Shown piece by piece: positions 26,787 through 36,214 of a stretch of DNA of 64,000 nt. The DNA is from SIG565 sp045613385. GTDB lineage: Bacteria; Bacillota; Clostridia; Oscillospirales; Acutalibacteraceae. Position 1 is the first letter of the stretch; every line of letters begins with the position of its first letter. The stretch lies in NCBI GenBank assembly GCA_045613385.1, contig JAZLAW010000020.1, positions 119,991-183,990 on the forward strand, read 5' to 3'. A program made the translations under genes and the position numbers. The notes below the pieces were generated by a model. It ran no database searches. It saw nothing but the letters and a program-made list of their open reading frames with translations, and had not been told where the DNA came from.

Positions 26787-27929
26787 CTAAAATTTGCGCC
26801 ACACCATTTTATTGACCACGCCTGTGTATGACTGAATTATTTTAACAACTTTGGTGGAAACATTTTCTTCGACATAATCGGGTACAGGTATACCGTTATC
26901 CCCGTTTTTGTGCATTTCTACAGCAGTTTCAACCGCCTGTTCAAGTGAATTCTCATCAATTCCTGCAAGGATGAAACCTGCTTTATCAAGTGACTCAGGA
27001 CGTTCAGTTGATGTACGGATGCAAATAGCCGGGAAAGAATTTCCGATACTTGTAAAGTAACTGCTTTCTTCGGGCAATGTTCCACTATCGGAAATTACTG
27101 CAAATGCATTCATCTGCAAACAATTATAATCGTGGAAACCAAGCGGCTCGTGTTGTATCACAAGCGGATTAAGTTCAAAACCGCTCGATTCGATACGCTT
27201 TTTAGAACGCGGATGACAAGAATAAAGAATTGGCATACCATACTTTTCGGCTATTTTATTTATTGCGCCAAAAAGTGACAAGAAGTTTTTCTCAGTGTCA
27301 ATATTCTCTTCTCTGTGTGCCGATAAAAGTATATACTTTCCCTTCTCGAGACCCAGTTTTTTGTGAATATCCGACGCCTTGATATTCTCGATATTGGCGC
27401 TCAGCACTTCTGCCATAGGTGAGCCTGTAACATATACTCTCTCTTTAGGCAAACCGCATTCGTGCAGATATTTTCTTGCGTGTTCACTATATGCTAAATT
27501 AACATCCGAAATAATATCTACTATTCTTCGGTTGGTTTCTTCCGGCAGACATTCATCTTTGCAACGGTTTCCAGCTTCCATATGGAAAATAGGTATATGC
27601 AGTCTTTTAGCCGCAATCGCCGATAAGCAAGAGTTTGTATCGCCAAGTATGAGCAAGGCATCAGGTTTAACTTCGGTCATCAATTTATATGCCTTTGCAA
27701 TTATGTTACCAACCGTCTCACCCAAATCGTTGCCTACCGATTCAAGATAATAATCAGGTGCACGAAGCCCCAAATCATTAAAGAAAACCTGATTTAAGGA
27801 ATAGTCATAATTCTGTCCTGTATGTACTAAAATCTGGTCAAAATACTTATCACATTTCTTTATAACTTCGGATAATCTGATAATTTCGGGGCGTGTACCC
27901 ACGATGGTCATAAGTTTTAACTTGCCCAT
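26787..27929 (-). CDS. capG: UDP-N-acetyl-L-talosamine/UDP-GlcNAc-type C2 epimerase, CapG-like
   Basis: 380 residues, the non-hydrolysing UDP-GlcNAc 2-epimerase fold. N-terminal IVGTRPEIIRL and HTGQNYD motifs, then ILGDTNS, HMEAGNR and the SCHPRSKKR segment are present. Alone this would be called WecB, but the preceding capF and capE genes show the UDP-N-acetyl-L-fucosamine pathway, where CapG performs the final C2 epimerisation. It lies 8 nt after capF. Assignment to CapG over WecB rests on context. Confidence 0.88.
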   Translation of the reverse strand: MGKLKLMTIVGTRPEIIRLSEVIKKCDKYFDQILVHTGQNYDYSLNQVFFNDLGLRAPDYYLESVGNDLGETVGNIIAKAYKLMTEVKPDALLILGDTNSCLSAIAAKRLHIPIFHMEAGNRCKDECLPEETNRRIVDIISDVNLAYSEHARKYLHECGLPKERVYVTGSPMAEVLSANIENIKASDIHKKLGLEKGKYILLSAHREENIDTEKNFLSLFGAINKIAEKYGMPILYSCHPRSKKRIESSGFELNPLVIQHEPLGFHDYNCLQMNAFAVISDSGTLPEESSYFTSIGNSFPAICIRTSTERPESLDKAGFILAGIDENSLEQAVETAVEMHKNGDNGIPVPDYVEENVSTKVVKIIQSYTGVVNKMVWRKF

Positions 27930-27937
27930 TTTATCAC

Positions 27938-29086
27938 CTAAACCTTTTCAAAAAATGTATCGGGATGCTCTGAATCAAACAACTCATTTGCCCACATAAC
28001 CGTTACCAAATCTTCAGCATCACTTAAATTAATTATGTTATGCGTATAACCCGGGAGCATATGTACTGCTTCGATTTTTTCGCCTGATACATAAAAATCC
28101 AATACTTCGTCGCTTCCTATTTTTCTCTGCTGTATAAGTCCTTTACCCGATACAACAATAAAAAACTCCCATTTTGTGTTATGCCAATGCTGTCCTTTTG
28201 TAATTCCTGGCTTTGAAATGTTTACAGAAAACTGTCCGCATTTTTCGGTTTTAAGCATTTCTGTGAAACTACCGCGGTCATCAATATTCATTTTAAGCGG
28301 GAAACTTACCTTTTCTCTTGGAAGATACGAAAGATATGTAGAATAAAGCTTTTTTTCAAAACTGCCGCTCGGTATTTCAGGCATTAACTGATTTTTGGGT
28401 TGCTCGTTAAACATATAAAGTAAATCAACAATCTCGCCCAATGTTATCTTATGCTCTATCGGTACCCGGCAAAATTCACCATCTTTAGTCTGGTTTTCTG
28501 ATAAAGCCGCTAACATCTCATTCACAAGGTCATCAATATACACAAGCGTAAGCAAGGTTTCACGATTGTTGACCGTAATCGGCAAATCATTTGCAATGTT
28601 GTTGCAAAATGTAGCAACCGCACTGTTATAATTGGGTCTGCACCACTTACCGAAAAGATTGGGGAAACGGTAAACCAACACTTCAGCACCTGTTTCTTTA
28701 CCATACGCGAATAATAGGTCTTCCCCTGCTTTTTTGCTCTTACCGTAATCATTATCAAGCGCGGCTTGTGTAGAAGAACTAATCATTACAGGACAGGTAT
28801 TATTATACTTTTTAAGTGTTTCCAATAAAGTGGAAGCAAAGCCAATGTTACCTGACATAAACTCTTCCGCGTTTTGCGGACGGTTAACACCCGCAAGATT
28901 GAAAACAAAATCTGCATTACGGCAATATGTGTCCAATTCTTCCTTCGTGGAGTCTATATCGTAAAGGTATATTTCTTCAATGCTTAATTCCGGATGTGTT
29001 CTATCCTTACCTTCGGCTATATTTTTAAGTGCCACCGCCAAGTTCCTGCCAACAAACCCCGAAGCGCCTGTAATTAATATCTTCAT
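27938..29086 (-). CDS. capF: CapF: bifunctional C3 epimerase/C4 reductase of UDP-FucNAc synthesis
   Basis: 382 residues in two parts: an N-terminal SDR domain (1 to about 255; GASGFVGRNLA at the nucleotide loop, YGKSKKAGE active site) and a C-terminal cupin (about 265-382) with HWHNTKWEFF and PGYTHNI metal ligands. This fusion is characteristic of CapF, whose cupin epimerises C3 and whose SDR domain reduces C4. It lies 1 nt after capE, so the two are coupled. Confidence 0.93.
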   Translation of the reverse strand: MKILITGASGFVGRNLAVALKNIAEGKDRTHPELSIEEIYLYDIDSTKEELDTYCRNADFVFNLAGVNRPQNAEEFMSGNIGFASTLLETLKKYNNTCPVMISSSTQAALDNDYGKSKKAGEDLLFAYGKETGAEVLVYRFPNLFGKWCRPNYNSAVATFCNNIANDLPITVNNRETLLTLVYIDDLVNEMLAALSENQTKDGEFCRVPIEHKITLGEIVDLLYMFNEQPKNQLMPEIPSGSFEKKLYSTYLSYLPREKVSFPLKMNIDDRGSFTEMLKTEKCGQFSVNISKPGITKGQHWHNTKWEFFIVVSGKGLIQQRKIGSDEVLDFYVSGEKIEAVHMLPGYTHNIINLSDAEDLVTVMWANELFDSEHPDTFFEKV

Positions 29087-29087
29087 C

Positions 29088-30125
29088 CTATTTTTCCACC
29101 GCCGCTAATTCATCACGAATGTACTGAAGAGATAAAAGTTTCTCTTTTACCTGTTCTACATTCAAAAGTTGGGTGTTATTTGAATTGAATTCAGATAACG
29201 GGTTGCGTTTTATATCGCCGTCTTTAAAATATTTATCGTAATTAAGTCCACGGTTGTCCGATGGAACACGGTAAAATTCACCCATATCGATGGCGTTGGC
29301 GCACTCTTCATTTGTAAGTAATGTTTCATAAAGCTTTTCGCCGTGACGGATGCCTATAACCTTTATTTCGATTACGGGATTAAATAACTCTGTAACAGCT
29401 TTTGCTAAAGTTTCTATTGTACAAGCAGGAGCTTTTTGTACGAGAATATCTCCATTTACACCATTTTCAAAAGCAAAAAGAACAAGGTCCACCGCTTCAT
29501 CAAGGCTCATAATAAATCTTGTCATTTTAGGCTCGGTAATCGTAATGGGGTTACCTGCCTTAATCTGCTCAATCCAAAGTGGAATAACACTACCGCGTGA
29601 GCACATTACATTGCCGTAACGTGTACAACAAATTTTTGTAGTATCAGTATTTCTTGACTTTGCAACGGCAACTCTTTCTTCAAGCGCCTTGGTTATACCC
29701 ATTGCATTTACCGGGTATGCAGCTTTATCTGTTGATAAACATATTACCGATTTTACGCCTTCATCTATAGCGGCTGTAAGAACATTATCGGTACCTATAA
29801 CGTTGGTACGTACGGCTTCCATCGGAAAAAACTCGCAAGAAGGCACCTGCTTAAGCGCGGCTGCGTGGAAAATATAATCCACACCGTGCATTGCGTTTTT
29901 CACGCTTTGCAAATCTCTAACATCACCAATAAAGAACTTAATCTTCTCTGCAACTTCAGGCATCTTTGCCTGGAACTCGTGGCGCATATCATCCTGTTTC
30001 TTTTCGTCACGCGAAAAAATACGTATTTCGCCTATATCTGTTTTTAAAAATCTGTTAAGTACTGCGTTCCCAAATGAACCTGTACCGCCTGTGATAAGTA
30101 ACGTCTTGTCTTTAAAATGCGACAT
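29088..30125 (-). CDS. capE: CapE: UDP-GlcNAc 4,6-dehydratase/5-epimerase
   Basis: 345 residues. Starts the UDP-FucNAc pathway by inverting dehydration of UDP-GlcNAc. The Rossmann motif TGGTGSFG is near 11, STDKAAYP near 128 supplies the Asp/Lys pair, and the usual SDR Tyr is Met in NAMGITK, as in known CapE. The C-terminal latch region is present. GAGGTG precedes the ATG at 30125; a GTG at 30134 overlaps that site and is rejected. First gene of the cluster, with a near-consensus promoter. Confidence 0.93.
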   Translation of the reverse strand: MSHFKDKTLLITGGTGSFGNAVLNRFLKTDIGEIRIFSRDEKKQDDMRHEFQAKMPEVAEKIKFFIGDVRDLQSVKNAMHGVDYIFHAAALKQVPSCEFFPMEAVRTNVIGTDNVLTAAIDEGVKSVICLSTDKAAYPVNAMGITKALEERVAVAKSRNTDTTKICCTRYGNVMCSRGSVIPLWIEQIKAGNPITITEPKMTRFIMSLDEAVDLVLFAFENGVNGDILVQKAPACTIETLAKAVTELFNPVIEIKVIGIRHGEKLYETLLTNEECANAIDMGEFYRVPSDNRGLNYDKYFKDGDIKRNPLSEFNSNNTQLLNVEQVKEKLLSLQYIRDELAAVEK

Positions 30126-30178
30126 TTTAAACACCTCAAGTTTTTTAGATTTTCCTAAATATAGATATACTTATATTT

Positions 30179-30207
30179 ATTATAATACTAACACCCACCA
30201 AAGTCAA
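30179..30207 (-). promoter_or_regulatory. Promoter of the capE-capF-capG cluster
   Basis: Minus strand: TTGACT (30202-30207), 17-nt spacer, TATAAT (30179-30184). Confidence 0.82.
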
Positions 30208-30242
30208 TCGAATATTATTTGTCAGTTTTTGCGAATATTCTG

Positions 30243-30271
30243 TTGAAAATAATGTAAATTGATGATAAAAT
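30243..30271 (+). promoter_or_regulatory. Promoter of the NSS transporter gene
   Basis: TTGAAA (30243-30248), 17-nt spacer, TAAAAT (30266-30271), with TAGGAG as ribosome-binding site further down. Confidence 0.65.
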
Positions 30272-30304
30272 AATTTCATTAAGTTACAGTTTAGGAGTTT
30301 TGAG

Positions 30305-31681
30305 ATGAATAATAACAAAGAAAACACTGCCCGAAGTTCATTTTCAAGCAAATTGGGTTATGTACTTGCCGTTGCCGGTTCTGCAGTCGGACTTGGTAAC
30401 ATATGGCGTTTCCCATACCTTGCTGCAAAATACGGTGGCGGTATGTTCTTACTTGTTTACCTGATTTTAACGCTTACATTCGGTTATACAATGATTGTTT
30501 CCGAAACAGCTCTCGGCAGATTTACGGGTAAAAGTCCTATAAGCGCTTTTAAAAAATTCGGTAATACTTTGAGACATAAATTCGGCGGTTGGATTAATGC
30601 TATAATACCAATGCTTATTATGCCGTATTACTGTACAATAGGCGGTTGGGTACTTAAATATTTGTTTGAATACTGTAAAGGCAGCAGCGCTGCGTTGGCG
30701 GATGACAACTATTTTACAGGTTTCTTAGCCAACCCAGTTCAGACCGAAATATGCTTTTTAGTCTTTGCGGTGGCCACAGTTCTTGTTGTTGTTTTTGGTG
30801 TTAAAAACGGTATAGAGCTTGTTTCAAAAATAGTTATGCCGATTCTTATTGTTTTGGCAGTGATTGTTGCGATATATTCTATGACATTACCGGGCGCATT
30901 TGAAGGTGTAAAATACTTCCTTGTACCAAATTTTCAGAATTTCTCGATTATGACGGTAGTTGCCGCGCTCGGTCAGATGTTCTATTCGCTATCTATCGCG
31001 ATGGGAATTCTTTACACCTACGGTTCGTATCTCAATAAAGATGCTGATATAGAAAAAACCACAACCCAGGTGGAAATTTTTGATACTGCGATAGCAGTTC
31101 TTGCCGGACTTATGATAATACCCGCCGTATTTGCTTTTTCCGGTGGAAATCCAGAAGCTCTGAATGCCGGTCCATCCCTTATGTTTATAACCATTCCAAA
31201 AGTTTTCGAAAGTATGGGATTGGGCACCGCAGTTGGTATTGTCTTCTTTGTTTTGGTTTTCTTTGCGGCTCTAACAAGCGCAATTTCACTTGCCGAGACT
31301 ACCGTTGCCACCTTCCAGGATGAGCTCGGTTGGGGCAGAATTAAGAGCACTATTGCCGCTACGGCCATAATTCTTGTAATTGGTACGGTAACTACTCTCG
31401 GCTTTAATGTGCTTGACTTCATCAAAATTCTCGGTATGGGCGCACTTGATTTCTTTGACTTTATTACTAACTCGATATTAATGCCGATATCTGCCCTTTG
31501 CACCTGCTTACTGATAATTTTCTCTGCAGGACTTAAGACGGTAACCGATGAAGTTAAATTATCGAGTAAATTCAGAAGAGAAAAACTCTACTGTTTCTTT
31601 ATAAAATATTTAGCGCCTATTTGTATGATTGTAATTCTCTTTAGTTCTATCGCAAGTGTTTTAGGTTGGATAAGCATATAG
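30305..31681 (+). CDS. Sodium-dependent transporter, NSS/SNF family
   Basis: 458 residues with 11-12 membrane helices, LeuT fold. The first helix holds the sodium- and substrate-site motif AVGLGNIWRFPYLAAKYGGG (about 28-47). Bacterial members import amino acids such as leucine, tryptophan or tyrosine with sodium; the exact substrate cannot be read from sequence. It stands alone, divergent from capE, with promoter and terminator of its own. Confidence 0.93.
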   Translation: MNNNKENTARSSFSSKLGYVLAVAGSAVGLGNIWRFPYLAAKYGGGMFLLVYLILTLTFGYTMIVSETALGRFTGKSPISAFKKFGNTLRHKFGGWINAIIPMLIMPYYCTIGGWVLKYLFEYCKGSSAALADDNYFTGFLANPVQTEICFLVFAVATVLVVVFGVKNGIELVSKIVMPILIVLAVIVAIYSMTLPGAFEGVKYFLVPNFQNFSIMTVVAALGQMFYSLSIAMGILYTYGSYLNKDADIEKTTTQVEIFDTAIAVLAGLMIIPAVFAFSGGNPEALNAGPSLMFITIPKVFESMGLGTAVGIVFFVLVFFAALTSAISLAETTVATFQDELGWGRIKSTIAATAIILVIGTVTTLGFNVLDFIKILGMGALDFFDFITNSILMPISALCTCLLIIFSAGLKTVTDEVKLSSKFRREKLYCFFIKYLAPICMIVILFSSIASVLGWISI

Positions 31682-31692
31682 TTTTTCAGTAA

Positions 31693-31733
31693 TAAAAAAA
31701 CACAGTATGGTTTTCGCCATACTGTGTTTTTTA
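31693..31733. terminator. Bidirectional terminator
   Basis: Stem AAAAACACAGTATGG / CCATACTGTGTTTTT with a 6-nt loop between convergent NSS and kinase genes. Confidence 0.9.
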
Positions 31734-31744
31734 TTTTCGTTTAA

Positions 31745-32767
31745 TTATCTCTGTACTCTGCCTGAGCCGTCTCCACCCGCTAATTTTTCAACTTCGGCAA
31801 CCCCTACACGGTTGTAGTCACCTTCAATCGAATGCTTGAGAGCAGAAGCCGCAACTGCGAATTCAACAGCTTCCTGAGTGTTTTTACCCGAAAGAAGAGC
31901 ATAAATCAAACCGCCACCGAAACTATCGCCACCGCCCACGCGGTCAACAATGTGGAGATGATAAGATTTGGAGAAGCAATAATTCTCGCCATCATAAAGC
32001 ATTGCTGCCCAGTCATTATCGTTAGCCGAAATGGATGAACGAAGTGTAATTGCTACCTTTTCAAAACCGAATTTATCCATAAGCTGTTTTGCAACCGACT
32101 TATATCCTTCATGGTTGAGTTTTCCACCGTATATATCGGTATTTTCAGCTTCAATACCAAATACATCTTTTGCATCTTCTTCGTTAGAAATGCATACATC
32201 AACATATTTGCAAAGCTCAGTCATAGCGGCTCTTGCCTGGTCTCTTGTCCAGAGTTTGCCGCGATAATTCAAATCGCATGAAATCTTAACATTTCTCTTT
32301 TTAGCGGCAATACAAGCCTGTTTGCAGATTTCAACAAGATTTGCACCGAGTGCGGGGGTGATACCTGTAAAGTGGAACCAGTCTGCTCCTTCAAAAATGC
32401 TATCCCAATCAAAGTCACTGGGGTCTGCCATCTGAATTGCAGAATAGGCACGGTCATAAATACATACACTACCGCGTTGTGATGCGCCTTTTTCAAGGTA
32501 GTAAATACCTACTCTTTCGCCACCGCGAACAATTTTGCTGGTATCAACGCCAAAATAACGAAGTGAATCAACTGCAGCCTGTCCGATAGCGTGTTTTGGT
32601 AATTTTGTTACATAAACGCTATCCAAACCGTAGTTAGCAAGAGAAACCGAAACATTAGCTTCGCCGCCACCGAAAGTAGCTTGCATCTGGTCGTTCTGGA
32701 AAAAACGATAGTAGCCGTTTGGTGCTAATCTTAACATAAGTTCGCCGAAAGTAATAACCTTTGCCAT
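31745..32767 (-). CDS. kdgK: PfkB-family sugar kinase, probably 2-keto-3-deoxygluconate kinase
   Basis: 340 residues. N-terminal FGELMLRLAP and FGGGEANVSVSLA motifs and the catalytic DRVGGGDSFGGGLIYAL motif (near 283, with the base Asp) place it in the PfkB/ribokinase family, closest in appearance to KdgK. KDG kinase feeds uronic acid breakdown into KDPG. No KDPG aldolase or uronate genes are nearby, so the substrate is inferred. Probable promoter TTTACA-17-TATCAT lies in the gap after dut. Confidence 0.82.
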   Translation of the reverse strand: MAKVITFGELMLRLAPNGYYRFFQNDQMQATFGGGEANVSVSLANYGLDSVYVTKLPKHAIGQAAVDSLRYFGVDTSKIVRGGERVGIYYLEKGASQRGSVCIYDRAYSAIQMADPSDFDWDSIFEGADWFHFTGITPALGANLVEICKQACIAAKKRNVKISCDLNYRGKLWTRDQARAAMTELCKYVDVCISNEEDAKDVFGIEAENTDIYGGKLNHEGYKSVAKQLMDKFGFEKVAITLRSSISANDNDWAAMLYDGENYCFSKSYHLHIVDRVGGGDSFGGGLIYALLSGKNTQEAVEFAVAASALKHSIEGDYNRVGVAEVEKLAGGDGSGRVQR

Positions 32768-32830
32768 AATAATGTCTCCTTAATAAAAATTTACAAATTT
32801 ATGATACCATTTTTACTATTAAATGTAAAG

Positions 32831-33271
32831 TTATTTTTTGCCTGTTGAGCCAAATCCGCCTTCGCCCCTTGCGGTATCTTCAAGCGTATCGCTAAGTACA
32901 AAATTTGCTGTTAAATAAGGTGTTATAACTATTTGCGCTATACGTTCTCCCACAGCAACTGTCTGTGTTTCAAGTGAGTGATTATGAAGCGCCACCATTA
33001 TTTCTCCTCGGTAATCGGAATCGATTACGCCTACTTTATTTGCAGGAGCCAAACCGCGTTTTGATGCTATGCCGCTTCTCGCATATACAAGTCCCGCAAA
33101 ACCTTCAGGAATTTCGAGTGCAATTCCCGTATGAATCATTACAGTTTCACCAGGGTTTATGGTAATTTCTTCGGTGTTACAGGCATATAAGTCAGCCCCT
33201 GCCGCCGACAACGAGCCATATGTTGGGATAACCGCATTTTTATCTAATTTTTTAACTTTTACGGTATTCAT
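32831..33271 (-). CDS. dut: dUTP diphosphatase
   Basis: 146 residues, trimeric dUTPase. All five motifs are visible: AGADLYA near 22, ARSGIASKRGL near 63, GVIDSDYRGEI near 80, RIAQIVI near 109 and the C-terminal RGEGGFGSTGK. It hydrolyses dUTP to dUMP, keeping uracil out of DNA and supplying thymidylate synthesis. A promoter TTGATT-16-TATAAT lies just upstream, overlapping the end of the yitT-like gene. Confidence 0.96.
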   Translation of the reverse strand: MNTVKVKKLDKNAVIPTYGSLSAAGADLYACNTEEITINPGETVMIHTGIALEIPEGFAGLVYARSGIASKRGLAPANKVGVIDSDYRGEIMVALHNHSLETQTVAVGERIAQIVITPYLTANFVLSDTLEDTARGEGGFGSTGKK

Positions 33272-33330
33272 AAAGTAAAATCCTTTCCCTGTTTTTTACA
33301 TTTTTAATTATACCATAACCTATAAAAAAA

Positions 33331-34182
33331 TCAACTCATTTTAAAGCCTTCTCCTAAGATTTCGCCTACATCGGCCACTAAAACAAAAGCGTTTTTATCC
33401 ACTTCTAAAATAATTTTGTGAAGCAACGCAACTTCGTGTATACGCACAGCGCACAAAAGAACATTCTTTTCCTTTTTGGTATATCCGCCATAACCGTCAA
33501 GAATGGTTACTCCGCGATAAAGCTGCTCGAATATAAGTGTTGTAATCTGCTCACCTTTTTCGGTTATAACCAACACCATTTTTCCTTTATCTGCACCATA
33601 AAGCAAAGTGTCTATAATTTTAGTTGACGCATAAATAGAAATAAGCGAATAAAGTGCGCTTTCTACATTCTGATGTATTAAAGCATTAACGATTACTACA
33701 AAAAAATCAAAAAAAAGTATCACCCGACCGACAGATATATGCTTGTATTTTTGGTTTATGAATTTAGCAATAACATCTACCCCGCCGGTTGTGGCGCCGC
33801 GCAAAAACACAAGACTAAGGCCGAGCCCCGATAGAATTCCACCAAATACAGATGCCAGAACACCATCTATAACTAATTCGGGCAACACATTTTCGGTTAT
33901 ATTCAGCCAAAGGGACACTAAAAAAGTAGCGGCGGTGGTTTTGATAACAAAACCGCCGCCGAATTTTATATACTGCAAAATTAAAAGCGGTATATTAAGC
34001 AGAAATAATATAGTACCTGCCGAAATTCCGGTTAAAAAATTCAAAACCGTAGCAATTCCGGTAAATCCACCCGGAGAAATTTCATTTGGTGTTAAGAAAA
34101 CGGTAACCGCCGAAGCATATATACCGCTACCTACAATCCAAAACAAAAAGTCCACCATATATACCTTTTTTAATTTTTTCAT
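33331..34182 (-). CDS. YitT family membrane protein (DUF161/DUF2179)
   Basis: 283 residues: five to six membrane helices in the first 200 residues, including the SPGGFTGIATVL and RGATTGGVDVIAKF motifs, then a soluble DUF2179 domain (about 215-280). The function of the family is not settled. GGGTGG precedes the ATG at 34182; an in-frame GTG 9 bases earlier overlaps that site. It follows mrnC by 16 nt. Confidence 0.88.
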   Translation of the reverse strand: MKKLKKVYMVDFLFWIVGSGIYASAVTVFLTPNEISPGGFTGIATVLNFLTGISAGTILFLLNIPLLILQYIKFGGGFVIKTTAATFLVSLWLNITENVLPELVIDGVLASVFGGILSGLGLSLVFLRGATTGGVDVIAKFINQKYKHISVGRVILFFDFFVVIVNALIHQNVESALYSLISIYASTKIIDTLLYGADKGKMVLVITEKGEQITTLIFEQLYRGVTILDGYGGYTKKEKNVLLCAVRIHEVALLHKIILEVDKNAFVLVADVGEILGEGFKMS

Positions 34183-34198
34183 ATAACCCACCCTAAAA

Positions 34199-34579
34199 CT
34201 ACTGTTCTAAGTTTAGGTTTTCCCATATTTTATCAAATAATTCCCTTGCCCTTTTTTGTTCACCTTTAATATGAAGATAACCAAACAAACTTTCAAGGCC
34301 CGTCGCTAAATGATATTCTTCCTTCGTGGCATTTTTAGGGGTGTTGGAAGTATGAAAATTTCTGCCCCTTTTAAAAATCGACATTTCGTGCTCAGTCAAA
34401 TCTTCACGTATTATGTGAAACGCCTCTGCCTGAGCTGATGCCTTGACATACTGCACGGATATTTTGTGTAAATCTCCTGAACGGCGATTTACAAGCGATA
34501 ATTTTTCCCTTACAAATAAGCCATAAACCCCGTCACCCACAAAGGCCAAAACCGACGGATTTAATAAATCTGCATTCAT
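34199..34579 (-). CDS. mrnC: Mini-ribonuclease III
   Basis: 126 residues, an RNase III catalytic domain without the double-stranded RNA-binding domain. The N-terminal VLAFVGDGVYGLFVRE helix holds the first acidic residues and the ATGLESLFGYLH segment the second. It matures the ends of 23S rRNA in Firmicutes. It lies 14 nt after obg, both genes having ribosomal roles. Confidence 0.94.
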   Translation of the reverse strand: MNADLLNPSVLAFVGDGVYGLFVREKLSLVNRRSGDLHKISVQYVKASAQAEAFHIIREDLTEHEMSIFKRGRNFHTSNTPKNATKEEYHLATGLESLFGYLHIKGEQKRARELFDKIWENLNLEQ

Positions 34580-34593
34580 ATCTTTTTCCTTTT

Positions 34594-35868
34594 TTACGGA
34601 ATATAGTCAAATTCAACACCGCATACACTTACGGTGTCGCCTTCCTTAATACCTGCTTTTTCAAGCGCTTTTATAATACCGCTTGAACGAAGTGCGCGTT
34701 CGAAATACTGTAGTGACTCGTAGTCGTCCGGGTCAACTTTATTCATAATATCATCCACCCAGTCCGCATCATCAACATAGTATATACCGTCGCGTACATT
34801 AACCTTAAAGGTCTGTTTCGGGCGAACTTTAATAATTTCTTTCTCAACAATTTCACTTTCATATCGCTTGATTGGTGGAAGATTTTGAAGCTCGGCGGCA
34901 ACATAATTTATAAGTTCCTTTGTACCTTCAGCAATCGCCGCCATAATGGGAAAGAACGCATATCCCTTATCTGTGAAATATTTGCCTATCTCTTTTATTT
35001 CTTCTTCATCTAAAAGGTCGCACTTATTACCCACAACAATCTGCGGACGTTCACTCAATTCTTCACTGAAAACTTTAAGCTCTTTATTAATTTTTTCGAA
35101 ATCTTCCTTAGGGTCTCTGCCTTCGCTTCCCGACACATCAATAACGTGTAGCAATAGTCTGCAACGGTCTACGTGGCGTAAAAACTCGTGACCAAGACCT
35201 ACGCCTTCACCTGCGCCCTCAATAAGTCCCGGAATGTCAGCCATAACAAAGGATACGCCTTCATCTACGCTTACAACACCCAAAACCGGAGTCAAGGTAG
35301 TAAAGTGATAATTTGCAATTTTAGGTTTTGCCTGACTCACTACCGACACAAGCGTCGACTTACCCACGTTTGGAAATCCTATCAATCCCACATCTGCCAA
35401 TAGTTTGAGTTCAAGAACTACGTCGAGTTCTTCGCCTTTTTGACCGTCATTGGCAAAACGCGGAATCTGACGTGTGGCACTTGCAAAATGGCAGTTACCC
35501 CAGCCGCCGTTACCGCCTTTAGCAATTACGGTTGGCTCATCATCCGAAATATCGGCTATAATGCGGCCGCTTTCGGCATCCTTAATTAGTGTGCCGCGCG
35601 GAACGTTGATAATTAAATTAGGGGCACTCTTGCCTGTGCAACGACCGGCTCCTCCTTTTCCGCCATCTTCTGCTACATATTTGCGTTTATATCTAAAATC
35701 CGCCAATGTAGACAAATTATCGTCCACAGCAAAAATAATGCTGCCGCCTTTACCGCCATCTCCGCCATCGGGACCGCCTGCTGCAACATATTTTTCACGA
35801 TGAAAAGTAGCGGCGCCGTTACCGCCGTTACCCGCTTTAAGATGTATTTTTGCTACATCAACAAACAT
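34594..35868 (-). CDS. obg: GTPase Obg/CgtA
   Basis: 424 residues: glycine-rich Obg fold (1-158), GTPase domain (about 159-330; G1 GFPNVGKST, G3 DIPGLIEGA, G4 NKCD) and a C-terminal OCT domain (about 345-424). Essential GTPase in 50S assembly and stress signalling. It follows the rplU-prp-rpmA operon, as in Bacillus, but a hairpin terminator lies between. Confidence 0.97.
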   Translation of the reverse strand: MFVDVAKIHLKAGNGGNGAATFHREKYVAAGGPDGGDGGKGGSIIFAVDDNLSTLADFRYKRKYVAEDGGKGGAGRCTGKSAPNLIINVPRGTLIKDAESGRIIADISDDEPTVIAKGGNGGWGNCHFASATRQIPRFANDGQKGEELDVVLELKLLADVGLIGFPNVGKSTLVSVVSQAKPKIANYHFTTLTPVLGVVSVDEGVSFVMADIPGLIEGAGEGVGLGHEFLRHVDRCRLLLHVIDVSGSEGRDPKEDFEKINKELKVFSEELSERPQIVVGNKCDLLDEEEIKEIGKYFTDKGYAFFPIMAAIAEGTKELINYVAAELQNLPPIKRYESEIVEKEIIKVRPKQTFKVNVRDGIYYVDDADWVDDIMNKVDPDDYESLQYFERALRSSGIIKALEKAGIKEGDTVSVCGVEFDYIP

Positions 35869-35889
35869 ATAAAATATCTCCTTAAAACT

Positions 35890-35918
35890 TAAAAAGGCTC
35901 GGGGTATACCCGAGCCTT
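35890..35918 (-). terminator. Terminator between rpmA and obg
   Basis: Perfect 10-bp stem AAGGCTCGGG / CCCGAGCCTT, 5-nt loop, TTTTT on the minus strand. Some read-through into obg is likely, since no strong obg promoter was seen. Confidence 0.8.
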
Positions 35919-35926
35919 CATTTTAC

Positions 35927-36211
35927 TTACTGTTCAACAGCGTAAATGCTTACTTGCTTACGGTCACGGCCAACTCTTTCAAATTTAACCTTACCGTCTA
36001 TCAAAGCAAACAAAGTATCATCAGAACCGATACCTACGTTATTGCCGGGATGAATTTTGGTTCCTCTCTGGCGAACGAGAATGTTACCAGCAAGAACAAA
36101 CTGACCGTCAGCGCGCTTAACACCAAGGCGTTTTGCTTCACTGTCACGACCGTTCTTTGTTGAACCCACACCTTTTTTATGAGCAAATAACTGAATATTT
36201 ATCTTTAACAT
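35927..36211 (-). CDS. rpmA: 50S ribosomal protein L27 (precursor with Prp-cleaved N-terminus)
   Basis: 94 residues. The mature protein begins AHKKG; it is preceded by MLKINIQLF, the nine-residue N-terminal extension removed by the Prp protease in Firmicutes. The mature N-terminal tail reaches the peptidyl transferase centre, so cleavage is needed for a functional ribosome. The KRADGQFVLAGNILVRQRGT and HPGNNVGIG segments are typical. prp lies immediately upstream. Confidence 0.97.
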   Translation of the reverse strand: MLKINIQLFAHKKGVGSTKNGRDSEAKRLGVKRADGQFVLAGNILVRQRGTKIHPGNNVGIGSDDTLFALIDGKVKFERVGRDRKQVSIYAVEQ

Positions 36212-36214
36212 GGT

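Noticed and set aside
30145..30351. Small minus-strand frame between capE and the NSS gene
   Set aside because: It covers both divergent promoters and the NSS start and has no ribosome-binding site.
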